In this document: positions 1 to 8,640 of the stretch, piece by piece
Layout of the letters: each line of letters opens with the position of its first letter
Position numbering within the stretch: the first letter of the stretch is position 1
Notes under the pieces: model-generated
Told to the model about the DNA's origin: nothing
The model's database searches: none
What the model saw: only the letters and a program-made list of their open reading frames with translations
Assembly: GCF_003428335.1 (NCBI RefSeq)
Contig: NZ_CP031704.1
Span: 2,542,001-2,606,000, forward strand
Direction: 5' to 3'
DNA length: 64,000 nucleotides
Origin: Solimonas sp. K1W22B-7
GTDB lineage: Bacteria; Pseudomonadota; Gammaproteobacteria; Nevskiales; Nevskiaceae
Position numbers and translations under genes: made by a program

Positions 1-403
1 CCTGCTGCTGGTAGTGAAAGCCTGCCGGCAGCTGGCCATGCACGACCTGCTGCTGCAGCGCCCGTTCGGATTCGAGGATGCCCGAGGTGCTGGTGCCGAG
101 TACCACCGCGACACGCGCGGCGCCGTAGCGGCCGATGGCGCGGTCCACGGCGGGGCGGATTTCAGCCAGCGCCGCCAGCAGCAGCGCGTTGTTGCGGCTG
201 CGCTGCAGGGCCGGCAGAACCTCCAGGCAGGCAAGATCGACCGTGGCCTCGCCCAGGTGCAGGACGCGGCCCGGGGTGTAGCGGTCGCTGGCGCACACGC
301 CGCCGGGCGCGTCGGCGGCGAACAGCGCCGTTGCCACGTCGGCCTTGCCGTTGCCCAGTGCACAGACCAGGCCCAGCTCGTTGAGGTAGACCGGCGCCGT
401 CAT
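1..403 (-). CDS. Beta-ketoacyl-ACP synthase of the aryl polyene cluster (N-terminal part, cut by window edge)
   Basis: Only the first 134 or so residues lie in the window. They read as the N-terminal half of a FabF-type thiolase fold: a MTAPVYLNELGLVCALGNG start, then a V-V-L-G-T-S-T-S-G-I-L-E-S stretch typical of ketosynthases. The active-site Cys would lie beyond the left edge. In aryl polyene loci such an enzyme extends the polyene with malonyl-ACP. The ATG overlaps the TGA of the upstream lipoprotein gene (ATGA at 400-403), so translation is probably coupled. The family call is firm; the exact role within the polyene synthase is inferred from context. Confidence 0.8.
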   Translation of the reverse strand, partial: MTAPVYLNELGLVCALGNGKADVATALFAADAPGGVCASDRYTPGRVLHLGEATVDLACLEVLPALQRSRNNALLLAALAEIRPAVDRAIGRYGAARVAVVLGTSTSGILESERALQQQVVHGQLPAGFHYQQQ

Positions 404-951
404 TCCGCGGACACCGAGTCGATCAGCAGGCGATAGTGCTGCTGCAGGTTGTCGAATTCGGTATGGCCGAGCCAGCGCGGCTGGCCGCCGTAGCGAATCT
501 CGATCGTCACCTGTCCCTCTCGGTACAGGCGCCGCGCGCCGGGTTCCTCGGCCAGGGTCCAGCCGGCGGGCAGGGCGCCGCGCACGGCCTCGGCGGGCCA
601 GTAGGTCAGCTGCAGGTCGCGCAGCACGCGGTGCTCGTCGATCACTGCCGGCAGGCCGGCGATCCTGTCCACCGTCGGCGTGCCGCCGTCGTAGCGCAGG
701 GTGACGACCCGGCGGCCGCCGACCAGTCCGGCCAGCTGCACCTGTTGCGGATCGATCTCCAGCAGCGCGTCGAGGCCGTGGCGCGTGCCGCCCGCCTCGA
801 CCAGCAGGCGCTGTGCCAGCTGCACGCTGCTGCCGAAGGCGGCAGGCGACAGCCACAGCGGCGGCAGTTCCTGTGGCGTGGGCGGCGGCGCGGGCCGCAG
901 CGCCGCACAGGACGCCAGCAGCAGTGCCAGGAGCAGGCTCAGGCAGCGCAC
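400..951 (-). CDS. DUF3261-like outer-membrane lipoprotein of the aryl polyene cluster
   Basis: A 183-residue protein with a lipoprotein signal peptide: MRCLSLLLALLLASC puts the lipobox Cys at about residue 15. The rest is soluble and contains repeated Leu/Arg-rich beta-strand-like segments. Proteins of this size and type (DUF3261) recur in aryl polyene loci and are thought to help with transport or anchoring of the polyene lipid, but no enzymatic activity is known. It overlaps the flavoprotein upstream by 13 bp and the ketosynthase downstream by 4 bp, so it is inside the operon. Confidence 0.75.
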   Translation of the reverse strand: MRCLSLLLALLLASCAALRPAPPPTPQELPPLWLSPAAFGSSVQLAQRLLVEAGGTRHGLDALLEIDPQQVQLAGLVGGRRVVTLRYDGGTPTVDRIAGLPAVIDEHRVLRDLQLTYWPAEAVRGALPAGWTLAEEPGARRLYREGQVTIEIRYGGQPRWLGHTEFDNLQQHYRLLIDSVSAE

Positions 952-2168
952 ACTTCCTCCAGCACGGCCAGCCGACGCTTGGATTCGGCAACGTAGGGGT
1001 TGCTGCGATCCCAGGCATAACCGGCCAGGATCGCGGAGATCATGCGGCGGATCTTCTCGGCCTGGTTCTCATGGAAGATGATCTTCTGGAAGCGGCCCTC
1101 GTACCAGGCCTCGACGAAGGCACGGAAGGTATCGACACCGGCCTTCAGCGGATCGGCATAGTCCTTCTGCCAGTCGACCGTTTCGCCGGCGTATTCACGG
1201 GCGATGCACTGGCTGGCCAGGCTGGCGGACTTGAAGGCGATGGTGACGCCACTGGAAAACACCGGGTCGAGGAACTCGCCGGCGTTGCCGAGCAAGGCGT
1301 AGCCCTTGCCCCAGAGCGTGCGCACGTTGGCCGCGTAGCCGACGATCTGGCGCGCGGGGGTGTCCCAGACGGCGTTGGCGAGCAGCCGCGACAGGGCCGG
1401 GTCCTCGCCGACCAGCGCGCGCAGGCGCTCGGTCTCGGTGCCGCCGTACTGCGCCAGGAACTCGGTACGGGCCACCACGCCCTGCGAGCAGCGGCCGTCG
1501 GAGAAGGGAATGGTCCAGTACCAGACATCGCAATGCTGCGGATGCACGGTGACGCGGATCTTGTTGCGGTCGAAGGTGCCCGGCGGGACACGGTCCTCGA
1601 CGTGGGTGAAGATTGCGCCGCGTGCAGGGAAACTGGAGGGCGTTTCCAGCTTGAGCAGGCGCGGCAGGGTGCGGCCGAAGCCGCTGGCGTCGAGCAGGTA
1701 GCGCGCCGTGACCTGGTAGCTGCTGCCATCGGGCCGCTTCACAGTGACCTGCGGTTGCTCGCCCTCGACGTCTACCGCGGTGACCTCGTGGCAGTAGCGG
1801 ATCTCGGCACCGGCGCGAGCGGCGCTGTCGGCCAGCACCTGGTCGAAGCGTGCGCGCTGCACCTGGTAGGTGGTGCCCCAGCCGGGCGAGAACTTCTCGC
1901 GGAAGTCGAAATCGGTGTAGCGCTCGCCCCAGGCGAAGGCAGCGCCGTTCTTGTACTGGAAGCCGGCTTCCACCACCGCCTGCAGCATGCCGGCGGCCTC
2001 GATGTATTCCATGCTCTGCGGCAGCAGGCTTTCGCCGATGGAGAAGCGCGGAAACTGCTCCCGCTCCAGGATCAGGACCTGGCGGCCCTGCTGACGCAGG
2101 AAGCCCGCGGCAACAGCGCCTGCCGGGCCGGCGCCGACGATCAGGATTTCGGTGGATTCGATGCTCAT
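939..2168 (-). CDS. FAD-dependent oxidoreductase (halogenase/geranylgeranyl-reductase-like flavoprotein)
   Basis: 409 residues. A Rossmann dinucleotide-binding motif G-A-G-P-A-G is at residues 12-17, followed by the E-R-E-Q-F-P-R-F-S-I-G-E-S-L-L-P segment seen in tryptophan-halogenase/PHBH-type flavoproteins. A G-N-A-G-E-F-L-D-P-V-F-S-S-G-V block (about 290-305) is the second FAD-contact region. A flavoprotein of this type is a regular member of aryl polyene operons and may hydroxylate or otherwise oxidise the aryl head group. I did not see a clear halogenase W-x-W-x-I-P motif, so halogenation is not claimed; W-Y-W-T-I-P near residue 215 is only similar. Confidence 0.75.
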   Translation of the reverse strand: MSIESTEILIVGAGPAGAVAAGFLRQQGRQVLILEREQFPRFSIGESLLPQSMEYIEAAGMLQAVVEAGFQYKNGAAFAWGERYTDFDFREKFSPGWGTTYQVQRARFDQVLADSAARAGAEIRYCHEVTAVDVEGEQPQVTVKRPDGSSYQVTARYLLDASGFGRTLPRLLKLETPSSFPARGAIFTHVEDRVPPGTFDRNKIRVTVHPQHCDVWYWTIPFSDGRCSQGVVARTEFLAQYGGTETERLRALVGEDPALSRLLANAVWDTPARQIVGYAANVRTLWGKGYALLGNAGEFLDPVFSSGVTIAFKSASLASQCIAREYAGETVDWQKDYADPLKAGVDTFRAFVEAWYEGRFQKIIFHENQAEKIRRMISAILAGYAWDRSNPYVAESKRRLAVLEEVCAA

Positions 2169-2189
2169 GGATTTCCGGAGGACGAGGGG

Positions 2190-2819
2190 TCAGGGAGAGA
2201 GGGCGCGCGCGATCTGCGGCTGTGCGAACAGGCTTTCCAGCTTCTGTCGATAGGCGCTGGGCACGTCACTGCGTGTCTTGGAGAAGCGGTTGAAGAATTG
2301 TCCGTCGAGGGCGTCATTGCCGCGCAGGCTGGCTTGCGCCAGCTGTACCCCTCGACGATCGAAGATCTGCAGCCGCAGGTCGTAGATCAGCGCGGTGTTG
2401 ACCATGGTGTCACTGCGCCAGTCAACCAGGGTCAGCAGCAGGTAGCGGTCGGCGCCGGTGGCAAGCAAGGTCTCGCGCTCCTTGCGGCCGTTTTTGGTGG
2501 GATCGAGCAGGATCTGCCGCGCCCGTACCTCCTGACGGGTCAGCGCGGCCGTCACGGTCTCGCCGAAATCGGTCGCCAGGGGACGGCCGGAGGTGGTCTT
2601 CACGTTCCAGGGTACGCCATAGCGGCTGCGCGCCAGGCCAACGAAGTCAACCGGCTTGTCGCGGCTGATCACGTAGGGACGTTCGTCGTGTACCCCGACA
2701 TTGACCGTCAGCCGCGTCTGCACCGCGATCTTCGGCTGCGCGCTGTGGTACTCCAGCGTCTTGTTGGCGGCGCAGCCGCCAAGCATCAGCAGCAGCGCCA
2801 GCAGCATCATGCGTGTCAT
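2190..2819 (-). CDS. Lipoprotein of the aryl polyene cluster, function unknown
   Basis: 209 residues from the chosen ATG at 2819, which overlaps the exporter stop codon (ATGA). The N-terminus MTRMMLLALLLMLGGC is a lipoprotein signal with Cys at about residue 16; an upstream in-frame ATG would bury this signal. The mature part has a GADRYLLLTLVDWRSDTM segment resembling proteins that assemble in the outer membrane, but I do not recognise a catalytic motif. Its place directly after the MMPL exporter suggests a part in envelope transport of the pigment. That role is inference. Confidence 0.65.
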   Translation of the reverse strand: MTRMMLLALLLMLGGCAANKTLEYHSAQPKIAVQTRLTVNVGVHDERPYVISRDKPVDFVGLARSRYGVPWNVKTTSGRPLATDFGETVTAALTRQEVRARQILLDPTKNGRKERETLLATGADRYLLLTLVDWRSDTMVNTALIYDLRLQIFDRRGVQLAQASLRGNDALDGQFFNRFSKTRSDVPSAYRQKLESLFAQPQIARALSP

Positions 2820-5134
2820 CGTGTGGTCTCCCGTGAAACGAACAGCGGTGAGATCAGCCATACCAGCGTGATGCCGATCAGCAGGGTCAGGCCGAAGGCG
2901 CGCAGCGCCGGCGTGGTCGACAGGCCCAGCAGGCCGAATGACAGCAATGTGCTGGCCGCGCCGACGCAGACCGACAGCCAGGCGTCGCCATCACCCTCGT
3001 GCTCGAACAGGAAAATGCCGTAGTCCACGCCGATGCCCAGCAGCAGGATCAGCGCCAGCACATTGAACAGCTGCAAGGCTTGTCCGGCCCAGCCAAGGCA
3101 GGCCAGCGTCAGCAGGGTCCCGATTATTGTCGGCAGCATCACTCGCCAGGACGCAGCGCCGAAACGGCGCCAGATCGCGGCGGACACGGCGAGGTAGCCG
3201 ACCAGCAGCAGGCCGCCCATCATCAGCCGGTAACGCTGCATCACCGTCGAGATCTCGGCGGCACGATCCACCCAACGCACACCCTCCATATCTTGCGCCA
3301 ACGCCGCCAGCTGCGGCAGCGCAGCGACGCCCGAGAGCCCGCGCAGCATCACCACGCTGGTGTTGCGGCCGTCGATGCGGCCGAGCCAGAGATCGCGGGC
3401 GCCCAGCGAGGCGGGCCCAGCCAGCCAGGCTTCCTGGCTCAGCGCCGCCGGAGCAAAGGCAGGGCGTGCCAGGTCTTCACCGATTTGCGCACCGGCTTGC
3501 AGCAGCAGTTGTGTTTCCACGCGTGCGGTCAGCGCGGCATCGGCCGCCTGCTGCTTGGCCGAGGGCAGCCAGTCGGACACGGCGCGGTAGCCGCCGATGT
3601 TCCCCTGGGCGATGGCGGCATCCAGGCGTCCCTTCAGCTGTTCCTCGCGCTGCAGGACTTCCTCGGCTGTACTACCGCTGACCAGGTAGAACTGCGCCGG
3701 GCTGGGCAGGCCCAACAGGGTAGCCGCTTCACGCTGCGCCTGTACCAGGGCCGCCGGAGCGCTCTGCAGCTGGCGGATGTCGTCGTTGGACCTCAGCTGC
3801 AACAGGCCCGGCAGGCCGAACAACAGCGCCGCGCCAGCGGCCGACGCCAGTCCGCGGCCGGCGCGCAGGCGTGGCCAGTGTTCGAGGCTGCCGGCGATGC
3901 GCGCGGCGAAGCCGGTGGCGCGGACTTCGCCGCGGTCCAGCCAGGGGAACCAGCACAGTACAGTGAGAAAGGCAGCGGCCAGCCCTACGGCAGAGAACAG
4001 CGCCATCTGGCGCAGCCCGGGAAAAGGGGCGAGGCCGAGAGCGAGATAGGCCAGGGCGCTGGTGGCGAAGGCCAGCAGCAGACCGGGCAACAGGCTGCTC
4101 AACAGCTGCCAGCGCTCCGCCGCGGGCCGGCCCCGGCGGCTGGCGAAGTAGTGGATGCCGTAGTCCTCGGCAACGCCCACCAGGCTCGCGCCGAATACCA
4201 GGGTCAGCAGATGTACGCGCCCGAACACCAGCGCGGTGACAGACAGCGCGACGGCGCAGCCGACCACCAGCGACAAGCCCACCAGCAGGATCGGCCGCAG
4301 CGAGCGGAACGACAGCCACACCAGCAGCAGCACTGCGGCCAGCGAGCCGAGCCCGATGACCGACATTTCGCGACTGGCTTGCACTGCCGCGGCCTCAGCA
4401 AACAGCGGCACGCCGGTGGCGAGCACGCGCAGGCCCGGGACTTGTGCCTGTGCCGCGGCCGCAGCGGCCGCGAGTACCGGGTCGAGCACCGCCTCGCCAT
4501 TGAGCGCGAAGGCCGAGCCCTGCAGATTCAGCGGCAGCACCGCCCAGTCTCGGTTGTCCGCATGCAGCCAGAGTTGGCCGTCGCGTGGGCGCGCGCGGGT
4601 GTCGTCGGAGCGGCTCAGCCACCACTGCGGCCACAGTCCCAGGGGATCCTCCTGCCAGGAGGTCAGACGGGGGCCGGCGGCGGGCTGGTAGAGCTGTGCC
4701 AGGGCCGTTCCGGTGAGTTGTGCGGGATTGCTGTCCTGCAACTGCCTGCGCTGTGCCGGTGTCAGCAAGCGGTCGCGCCAGGGGCGGTACTGCTCCAGCG
4801 CGGCGGACAGCTGCCGGTCGTCCGGCAGTGCCGGACGCAGCCGGTCGCCATGCGTTTCCAGGGACTTGAGATAGACCGCCGCGGCTCGCTGGGCCGAGGG
4901 CCAGTCGGGCGCGCCGAGCAGCACCACGATCTTGCGCGCCGCCTGCTCGGCGAGGCGCTGCGTCGCCAGGCCGATCGCCGGTTGCCGCTCGTCCTGAGGC
5001 AACAGTGCCAGCACGTCGGCATCGACCCCGTTCGAGTGCCAGAACCGCCACTGGTGCAGGGCAGTGGCGGCAACAATCAGCAGCCAGCCGAGGGCCAGCG
5101 CGCGCCAGGTGGACGGGGGCAGGGTCTTACTCAA
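2816..5134 (-). CDS. MMPL/RND-type lipid exporter of the aryl polyene cluster
   Basis: 772 residues with the RND layout in half-size form. One membrane segment at about 10-27 is followed by a large periplasmic domain and a block of five or six helices (about 250-400, with a G-V-A-E-D-Y-G-I-H-Y-F signature). A second periplasmic domain and a second helical block (about 640-765, with G-I-G-V-D-Y-G-I-F-L-F-E-H) follow. The paired Asp-Tyr motifs are the proton-relay-type residues of MMPL transporters. It probably moves the polyene lipid out of the inner membrane, together with the LolA-like protein encoded just upstream (8-bp overlap). Confidence 0.85.
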   Translation of the reverse strand: MSKTLPPSTWRALALGWLLIVAATALHQWRFWHSNGVDADVLALLPQDERQPAIGLATQRLAEQAARKIVVLLGAPDWPSAQRAAAVYLKSLETHGDRLRPALPDDRQLSAALEQYRPWRDRLLTPAQRRQLQDSNPAQLTGTALAQLYQPAAGPRLTSWQEDPLGLWPQWWLSRSDDTRARPRDGQLWLHADNRDWAVLPLNLQGSAFALNGEAVLDPVLAAAAAAAQAQVPGLRVLATGVPLFAEAAAVQASREMSVIGLGSLAAVLLLVWLSFRSLRPILLVGLSLVVGCAVALSVTALVFGRVHLLTLVFGASLVGVAEDYGIHYFASRRGRPAAERWQLLSSLLPGLLLAFATSALAYLALGLAPFPGLRQMALFSAVGLAAAFLTVLCWFPWLDRGEVRATGFAARIAGSLEHWPRLRAGRGLASAAGAALLFGLPGLLQLRSNDDIRQLQSAPAALVQAQREAATLLGLPSPAQFYLVSGSTAEEVLQREEQLKGRLDAAIAQGNIGGYRAVSDWLPSAKQQAADAALTARVETQLLLQAGAQIGEDLARPAFAPAALSQEAWLAGPASLGARDLWLGRIDGRNTSVVMLRGLSGVAALPQLAALAQDMEGVRWVDRAAEISTVMQRYRLMMGGLLLVGYLAVSAAIWRRFGAASWRVMLPTIIGTLLTLACLGWAGQALQLFNVLALILLLGIGVDYGIFLFEHEGDGDAWLSVCVGAASTLLSFGLLGLSTTPALRAFGLTLLIGITLVWLISPLFVSRETTR

Positions 5135-5741
5135 GCGCGGCGCGCTCCTCGCGGCTCATTGGCGGGCCGGTGGCGAGATGCGCGAAGCGGATCTCCGTGC
5201 TGTCGCCATTGGTTTCCTCGAAGCGCACACGGCGCACGTGATGGTCGCCCTGCAGCGAAATGCGCACGAACAGGCGCGCGATGAGCGGGTCGGTCGGTTG
5301 TAGCTCCAGGGCCCATGATCCGGCTTTTGGCGGTTCTCCGAGTACCCGGAACTGGTGACGCACCAGGTAGGCGACGTCGCCCTGCAGCAGACCGAACAAC
5401 AGCTCGTTGATCGCCCGCACGGCCGGCTGCCGACTGGCATCGACACGCAGGACCTCGCTGCCGTCAGCCTGCCGCGACAGTACATGTTCGCGCGTCAACG
5501 CCAGCGTGGAGGCGAAGGGCTTTCGGGTGCGCCAGAGTACGCCCTCGTCGCGCGACAGCACGAAATCACCGCTGGACTGAAGCGGCTTGCGGAAACCGGC
5601 GATGGTCTTGGATTGCTCGAACCCACCACGCAGCAGCGGAGCGTCAAGCAACTCGCGCTGGATCAGGTCGGGCAGGTCGGCGGCGCCCGCCAGGGCGCTC
5701 CAGGACAGGCAGAGCAACAACGTGAATACACGGTTGATCAT
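5127..5741 (-). CDS. LolA-like periplasmic lipid carrier
   Basis: 204 residues from ATG 5741, with a cleavable signal peptide (MINRVFTLLLCLSWSALAGA). The mature protein resembles the LolA fold: an early G-G-F-E-Q-S-K-T-I-A-G-F segment, an F-V-L-S-R-D-E-G-V-L-W-R-T strand and many short beta segments. LolA homologues in aryl polyene loci are thought to shuttle the polyene lipid across the periplasm after release by the MMPL exporter. The chosen start forms an ATGA overlap with the thioesterase stop. The longer in-frame start at 5771 would place the signal peptide internally. Confidence 0.8.
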   Translation of the reverse strand: MINRVFTLLLCLSWSALAGAADLPDLIQRELLDAPLLRGGFEQSKTIAGFRKPLQSSGDFVLSRDEGVLWRTRKPFASTLALTREHVLSRQADGSEVLRVDASRQPAVRAINELLFGLLQGDVAYLVRHQFRVLGEPPKAGSWALELQPTDPLIARLFVRISLQGDHHVRRVRFEETNGDSTEIRFAHLATGPPMSREERAALE

Positions 5742-6160
5742 GCCGGCGGCTCCACGCCGAGCTTGCGCCACAGCAGCTCGGGGCAGACGTACTGCATCTC
5801 CCAGCCGTCGATCTTCACCGCAATCTGGATGCTGGTGGCCTTGGTCAGCCTGGTGCCGGACACGGCGTCACTGACCAGGTAGTCGATCTTCAGCCGGTTC
5901 TCCCATTCGACGATCTCGGCGCGCACCTTGAGCTTGCGACCATAGATCGCCGGCTTCACGTACTTGAGGCGTATGTCGACGATCGGCCAGGCGTAGCCGG
6001 AGTCGCGCATCTGCGGGTAGTCGTAGTCGTAGCGCTGCAGCAGGGCGCTACGCGCCAGTTCGATGTACTTGAGGTAGTGGCCGTGCCAGACCACTTCCAT
6101 CAGGTCGATGTCGTGGAACGCGGGGCTCAGCTCGATCTCGTGGCTCAGGTCAGCTGGCAT
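5738..6160 (-). CDS. Acyl-CoA/ACP thioesterase, hotdog fold (4-hydroxybenzoyl-CoA thioesterase type)
   Basis: 140 residues, the usual length of a single hotdog domain. The F-H-D-I-D-L-M-E-V-V-W-H-G-H-Y-L-K-Y segment (about 15-32) matches the active-site region of this family: the Asp of D-I-D and the H-G-H-Y helix start. In the aryl polyene pathway it would release the finished chain or edit stalled intermediates. It overlaps the ammonia-lyase gene by 11 bp, so it is part of the same transcript. Confidence 0.85.
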   Translation of the reverse strand: MPADLSHEIELSPAFHDIDLMEVVWHGHYLKYIELARSALLQRYDYDYPQMRDSGYAWPIVDIRLKYVKPAIYGRKLKVRAEIVEWENRLKIDYLVSDAVSGTRLTKATSIQIAVKIDGWEMQYVCPELLWRKLGVEPPA

Positions 6161-7709
6161 ACGGCCTCCACTGCTCGTCGCGGATCGCGTCGATCAGCAG
6201 CAGCAGCTCCTTGTCCAGGGCTCGGTCCTCGACGATCAGCGGAATGCGCGCTTCCAGCGAGTCCTGCATGGCGCGCAGCGCCGGTGTCAGCTCCAGTTCG
6301 CCATCCACGCGGGCACGCAGTGCCAGCCCCTGGCGTGCGGCGATCAGCATTGCAGCGGCGACCTGTTCGGTCAGCTCCAGCACGCGCAGGCAGTCGCGCG
6401 CCGCGATCGTGCCCATGCTGACCTTGTCCTGATTGTGGCACTCGGTCGAGCGCGAGAACACCGAGGCCGGCATGGTCAGCTTGAGTGCCTCCGCAGTCCA
6501 GGCCGAGACGCTGATCTGCAAGGCCTTGAGGCCATGGTTGATCGCTGCGCGCGGACCGATGGCGGCCGACAGGTTTGGCGGCAGGCCATGGTTGAAGCGG
6601 GTGTCGACCAGCAACGCCAGTTGCCGGTCGAGCAGGTCGGCGAGATTGGCCACCGCGTTCTTGAGGCTGTCCATGGCGAAGGCGATGTGGCCGCCGTAGA
6701 AATGGCCGCCGTGCAGAACCTGCTCGCGGTCGCCGTCGATGATCGGATTGTCGTTGGCGCTGTTGAGCTCGTTCTCGATCAGGCTGCGCAGGAACGGCAG
6801 CGCGTCCTCCATCACGCCGATGACATGCGGCGCACAGCGCAGCGAGTAGCGGTCCTGCAGGCGCTGCTCATTGCGGCTCGGGCGGTCGCTGGCGAGATCG
6901 GCGCGCAGGCGCGCGGCCACGCGCTGCTGGCCGGGGTGCGGCTTCACCGCGAACAGCGCCTCGTCGTAGTGATGCGCGTTGCCGGCGCTGGCCAGCAGGT
7001 TACAGGCGGTCAGGCGCGTCGCCAGCTGACCGAGCGTCTCGGCGCGGCGCCAGGCCAGGGCGGCGAGTGCGGTCATCACGGCGGTGCCGTTCATGATCGC
7101 CAGGCCCTCCTTGGGGCGCAGGCGCAGCGGCGCGATGCCGAGGCCGGTGAACACCTCGGCGGTGGCGCGGCGCTCACCGCGGTAGCAGACCTCGCGCTCT
7201 CCACAGAGCACGGCGGCGACATAGGACAGCGGCGTCAGGTCGCCGCTGGCGCCGACCGAGCCTTCCGCCGGAATCAGCGGGAGGATGTCCTGCAGCAGCA
7301 GCAGCTCCAGCTGGCGCAGCAGCGCGACGCTGACGCCGGACATGCCCTGGGCCAGTGAAGCCAGCCGCGTGGCGAGCACGGCGCGGGTTTCCTCGGGCGT
7401 CAGGAAACGGCCGGCGCCGACGCCGTGGTAGCTGTACAGGTGGTGCGGCAGTTCGGCGACCAGCTCCGGCGGGATGCTCACCGTGCAGGAATCGCCATAT
7501 CCGGTGGTGACGCCGTAGATCACGCCGTCTTCGGCCAGCAAGCGGTCGAGGAAATCGGCGCCGCGGGCGATGCGCTCGACGAAGGCCGTTTCCGTCGACA
7601 GCCGGGCAGATTTTTCGCGCCGCGCCAGGGCGACGACATCCTCCAGGGTGAGTCGGCTGCCGTCGAAGCAGATCGGCAGCAGTTCAGGGCGCGGGTCGGT
7701 CATGAGCAT
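6150..7709 (-). CDS. Aromatic amino-acid ammonia-lyase (HAL/PAL/TAL family), probably supplying the aryl starter
   Basis: About 519 residues. The MIO cofactor precursor Ala-Ser-Gly sits in G-S-V-G-A-S-G-D-L-T-P-L-S-Y (about 145-158), and the conserved Y-G-V-T-T-G-Y-G motif lies near residue 66. In the selectivity loop L-P-H-H-L-Y-S-Y-H-G-V-G, the Ser-His of histidine lyases is replaced by Tyr-His. This argues for tyrosine or phenylalanine as substrate, giving coumarate or cinnamate as the polyene starter. Two Met codons six bases apart (7709 and 7703) both fit the GGGACTCC ribosome-binding region. It overlaps the acyltransferase gene by 26 bp. Confidence 0.85.
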   Translation of the reverse strand: MLMTDPRPELLPICFDGSRLTLEDVVALARREKSARLSTETAFVERIARGADFLDRLLAEDGVIYGVTTGYGDSCTVSIPPELVAELPHHLYSYHGVGAGRFLTPEETRAVLATRLASLAQGMSGVSVALLRQLELLLLQDILPLIPAEGSVGASGDLTPLSYVAAVLCGEREVCYRGERRATAEVFTGLGIAPLRLRPKEGLAIMNGTAVMTALAALAWRRAETLGQLATRLTACNLLASAGNAHHYDEALFAVKPHPGQQRVAARLRADLASDRPSRNEQRLQDRYSLRCAPHVIGVMEDALPFLRSLIENELNSANDNPIIDGDREQVLHGGHFYGGHIAFAMDSLKNAVANLADLLDRQLALLVDTRFNHGLPPNLSAAIGPRAAINHGLKALQISVSAWTAEALKLTMPASVFSRSTECHNQDKVSMGTIAARDCLRVLELTEQVAAAMLIAARQGLALRARVDGELELTPALRAMQDSLEARIPLIVEDRALDKELLLLIDAIRDEQWRPYAS

Positions 7710-8640
7710 TGGAGTCCCAGAAGGGATAGAAGTTGAACCATTCGTAAGGCGCGCGGCACAGCAGCACCTGCAGGCGTGCGGCGTAGTCGGAGGCCAGGGC
7801 CGCCAGGGCCGCGTCGCGCCGCCCGCGCGGCAGCACGACGCTGTCTGCGATCTGCTCGAAGCGTACGACATGGCCGTCACCCTCGCGCAGGCAGGCCATC
7901 AGGTACAGCGGGCACTTCAGCAGCGCGGCCAGCACGTAGGGCCCCACCGGGAAGTCTGCCGCGGTGCCGAGAAAGGGTGCCTGCGTCGTCCGCCCGAAGC
8001 CGACCGGCACACGATCTCCGGCGATGGCGACGAACTCGCCCGCCTCGATTCTCTGCGACAGTTGCACGGCCGTGGCGGGCGATACCTCAGTGACCTGGAT
8101 GAGGTTGAGCCCGGCATCCGGGTTGACGCGGCGGATGAGGCGGTTGAAGCGCTCGGCGTGCGCGGTGTGCACCAGCACGTTCAGGCGCAGGTTGCGACGG
8201 CGACCCGCGATGACCCGGCATAGCTCCAGGCAGCCCATGTGCGCGGTGACCAGCACGGCGCCGCGGCCACTGTCGATCCGGGCCAGCATCAGGTCCACCG
8301 ACTCGAAGCGGATGCGGTCGTAGCCGTAGCGGCCACTCATGGCCAGGAGCTTGTCGAGCAGTGTCTCGGCGAAGCAGATGAAATGCCGGATGCTGTGCCG
8401 CCAGCCCGGTGGGGAGCCGATCGCGCCGGTGGCCTGTTCCATGCGCACCAGGTAGTCCAGCGAGGCGCGTCGCGCCAGCGGCCGCGTCGCCCAATACCAG
8501 GCGACGATGGGGTAGAGGCAAACTCGGAACGGCAGGCGTCCCAGCAGGCGGTTGACCCAGTAGAGGAACCAGATCCCGGCAACAAAAGTGCTTTCGCCGA
8601 TCTCCGCCCAATGTACGCCGCGCCTGCCGGAATCGCTCAT
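7684..8640 (-). CDS. Lipid A acyltransferase-like (LPLAT/HtrB-type) acyltransferase
   Basis: 318 residues from ATG 8640, which overlaps the glycosyltransferase stop (ATGA). It has an N-terminal hydrophobic segment (about 18-35), a V-T-A-H-M-G-C-L-E-L acyltransferase motif (H-x4-E type, about 152-161) and an I-A-G-D-R-V-P-V substrate motif (about 223-230). This matches the lauroyl/myristoyl-transferase superfamily. In aryl polyene loci such an enzyme is expected to attach an acyl or polyene chain to the lipid carrier. The exact acceptor cannot be read from sequence. Confidence 0.8.
   Translation of the reverse strand: MSDSGRRGVHWAEIGESTFVAGIWFLYWVNRLLGRLPFRVCLYPIVAWYWATRPLARRASLDYLVRMEQATGAIGSPPGWRHSIRHFICFAETLLDKLLAMSGRYGYDRIRFESVDLMLARIDSGRGAVLVTAHMGCLELCRVIAGRRRNLRLNVLVHTAHAERFNRLIRRVNPDAGLNLIQVTEVSPATAVQLSQRIEAGEFVAIAGDRVPVGFGRTTQAPFLGTAADFPVGPYVLAALLKCPLYLMACLREGDGHVVRFEQIADSVVLPRGRRDAALAALASDYAARLQVLLCRAPYEWFNFYPFWDSNAHDRPAP

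Noticed and set aside
939-2168. Flavin-dependent halogenase call for the aryl polyene flavoprotein
   Set aside because: Its W-Y-W-T-I-P segment is only similar to the halogenase W-x-W-x-I-P motif, so only a general flavoprotein is claimed.
813-3023. Long plus-strand open frames opposite the aryl polyene genes (also 2999-5284)
   Set aside because: They are antisense to well-supported genes, have no family resemblance and are typical chance frames of GC-rich DNA.
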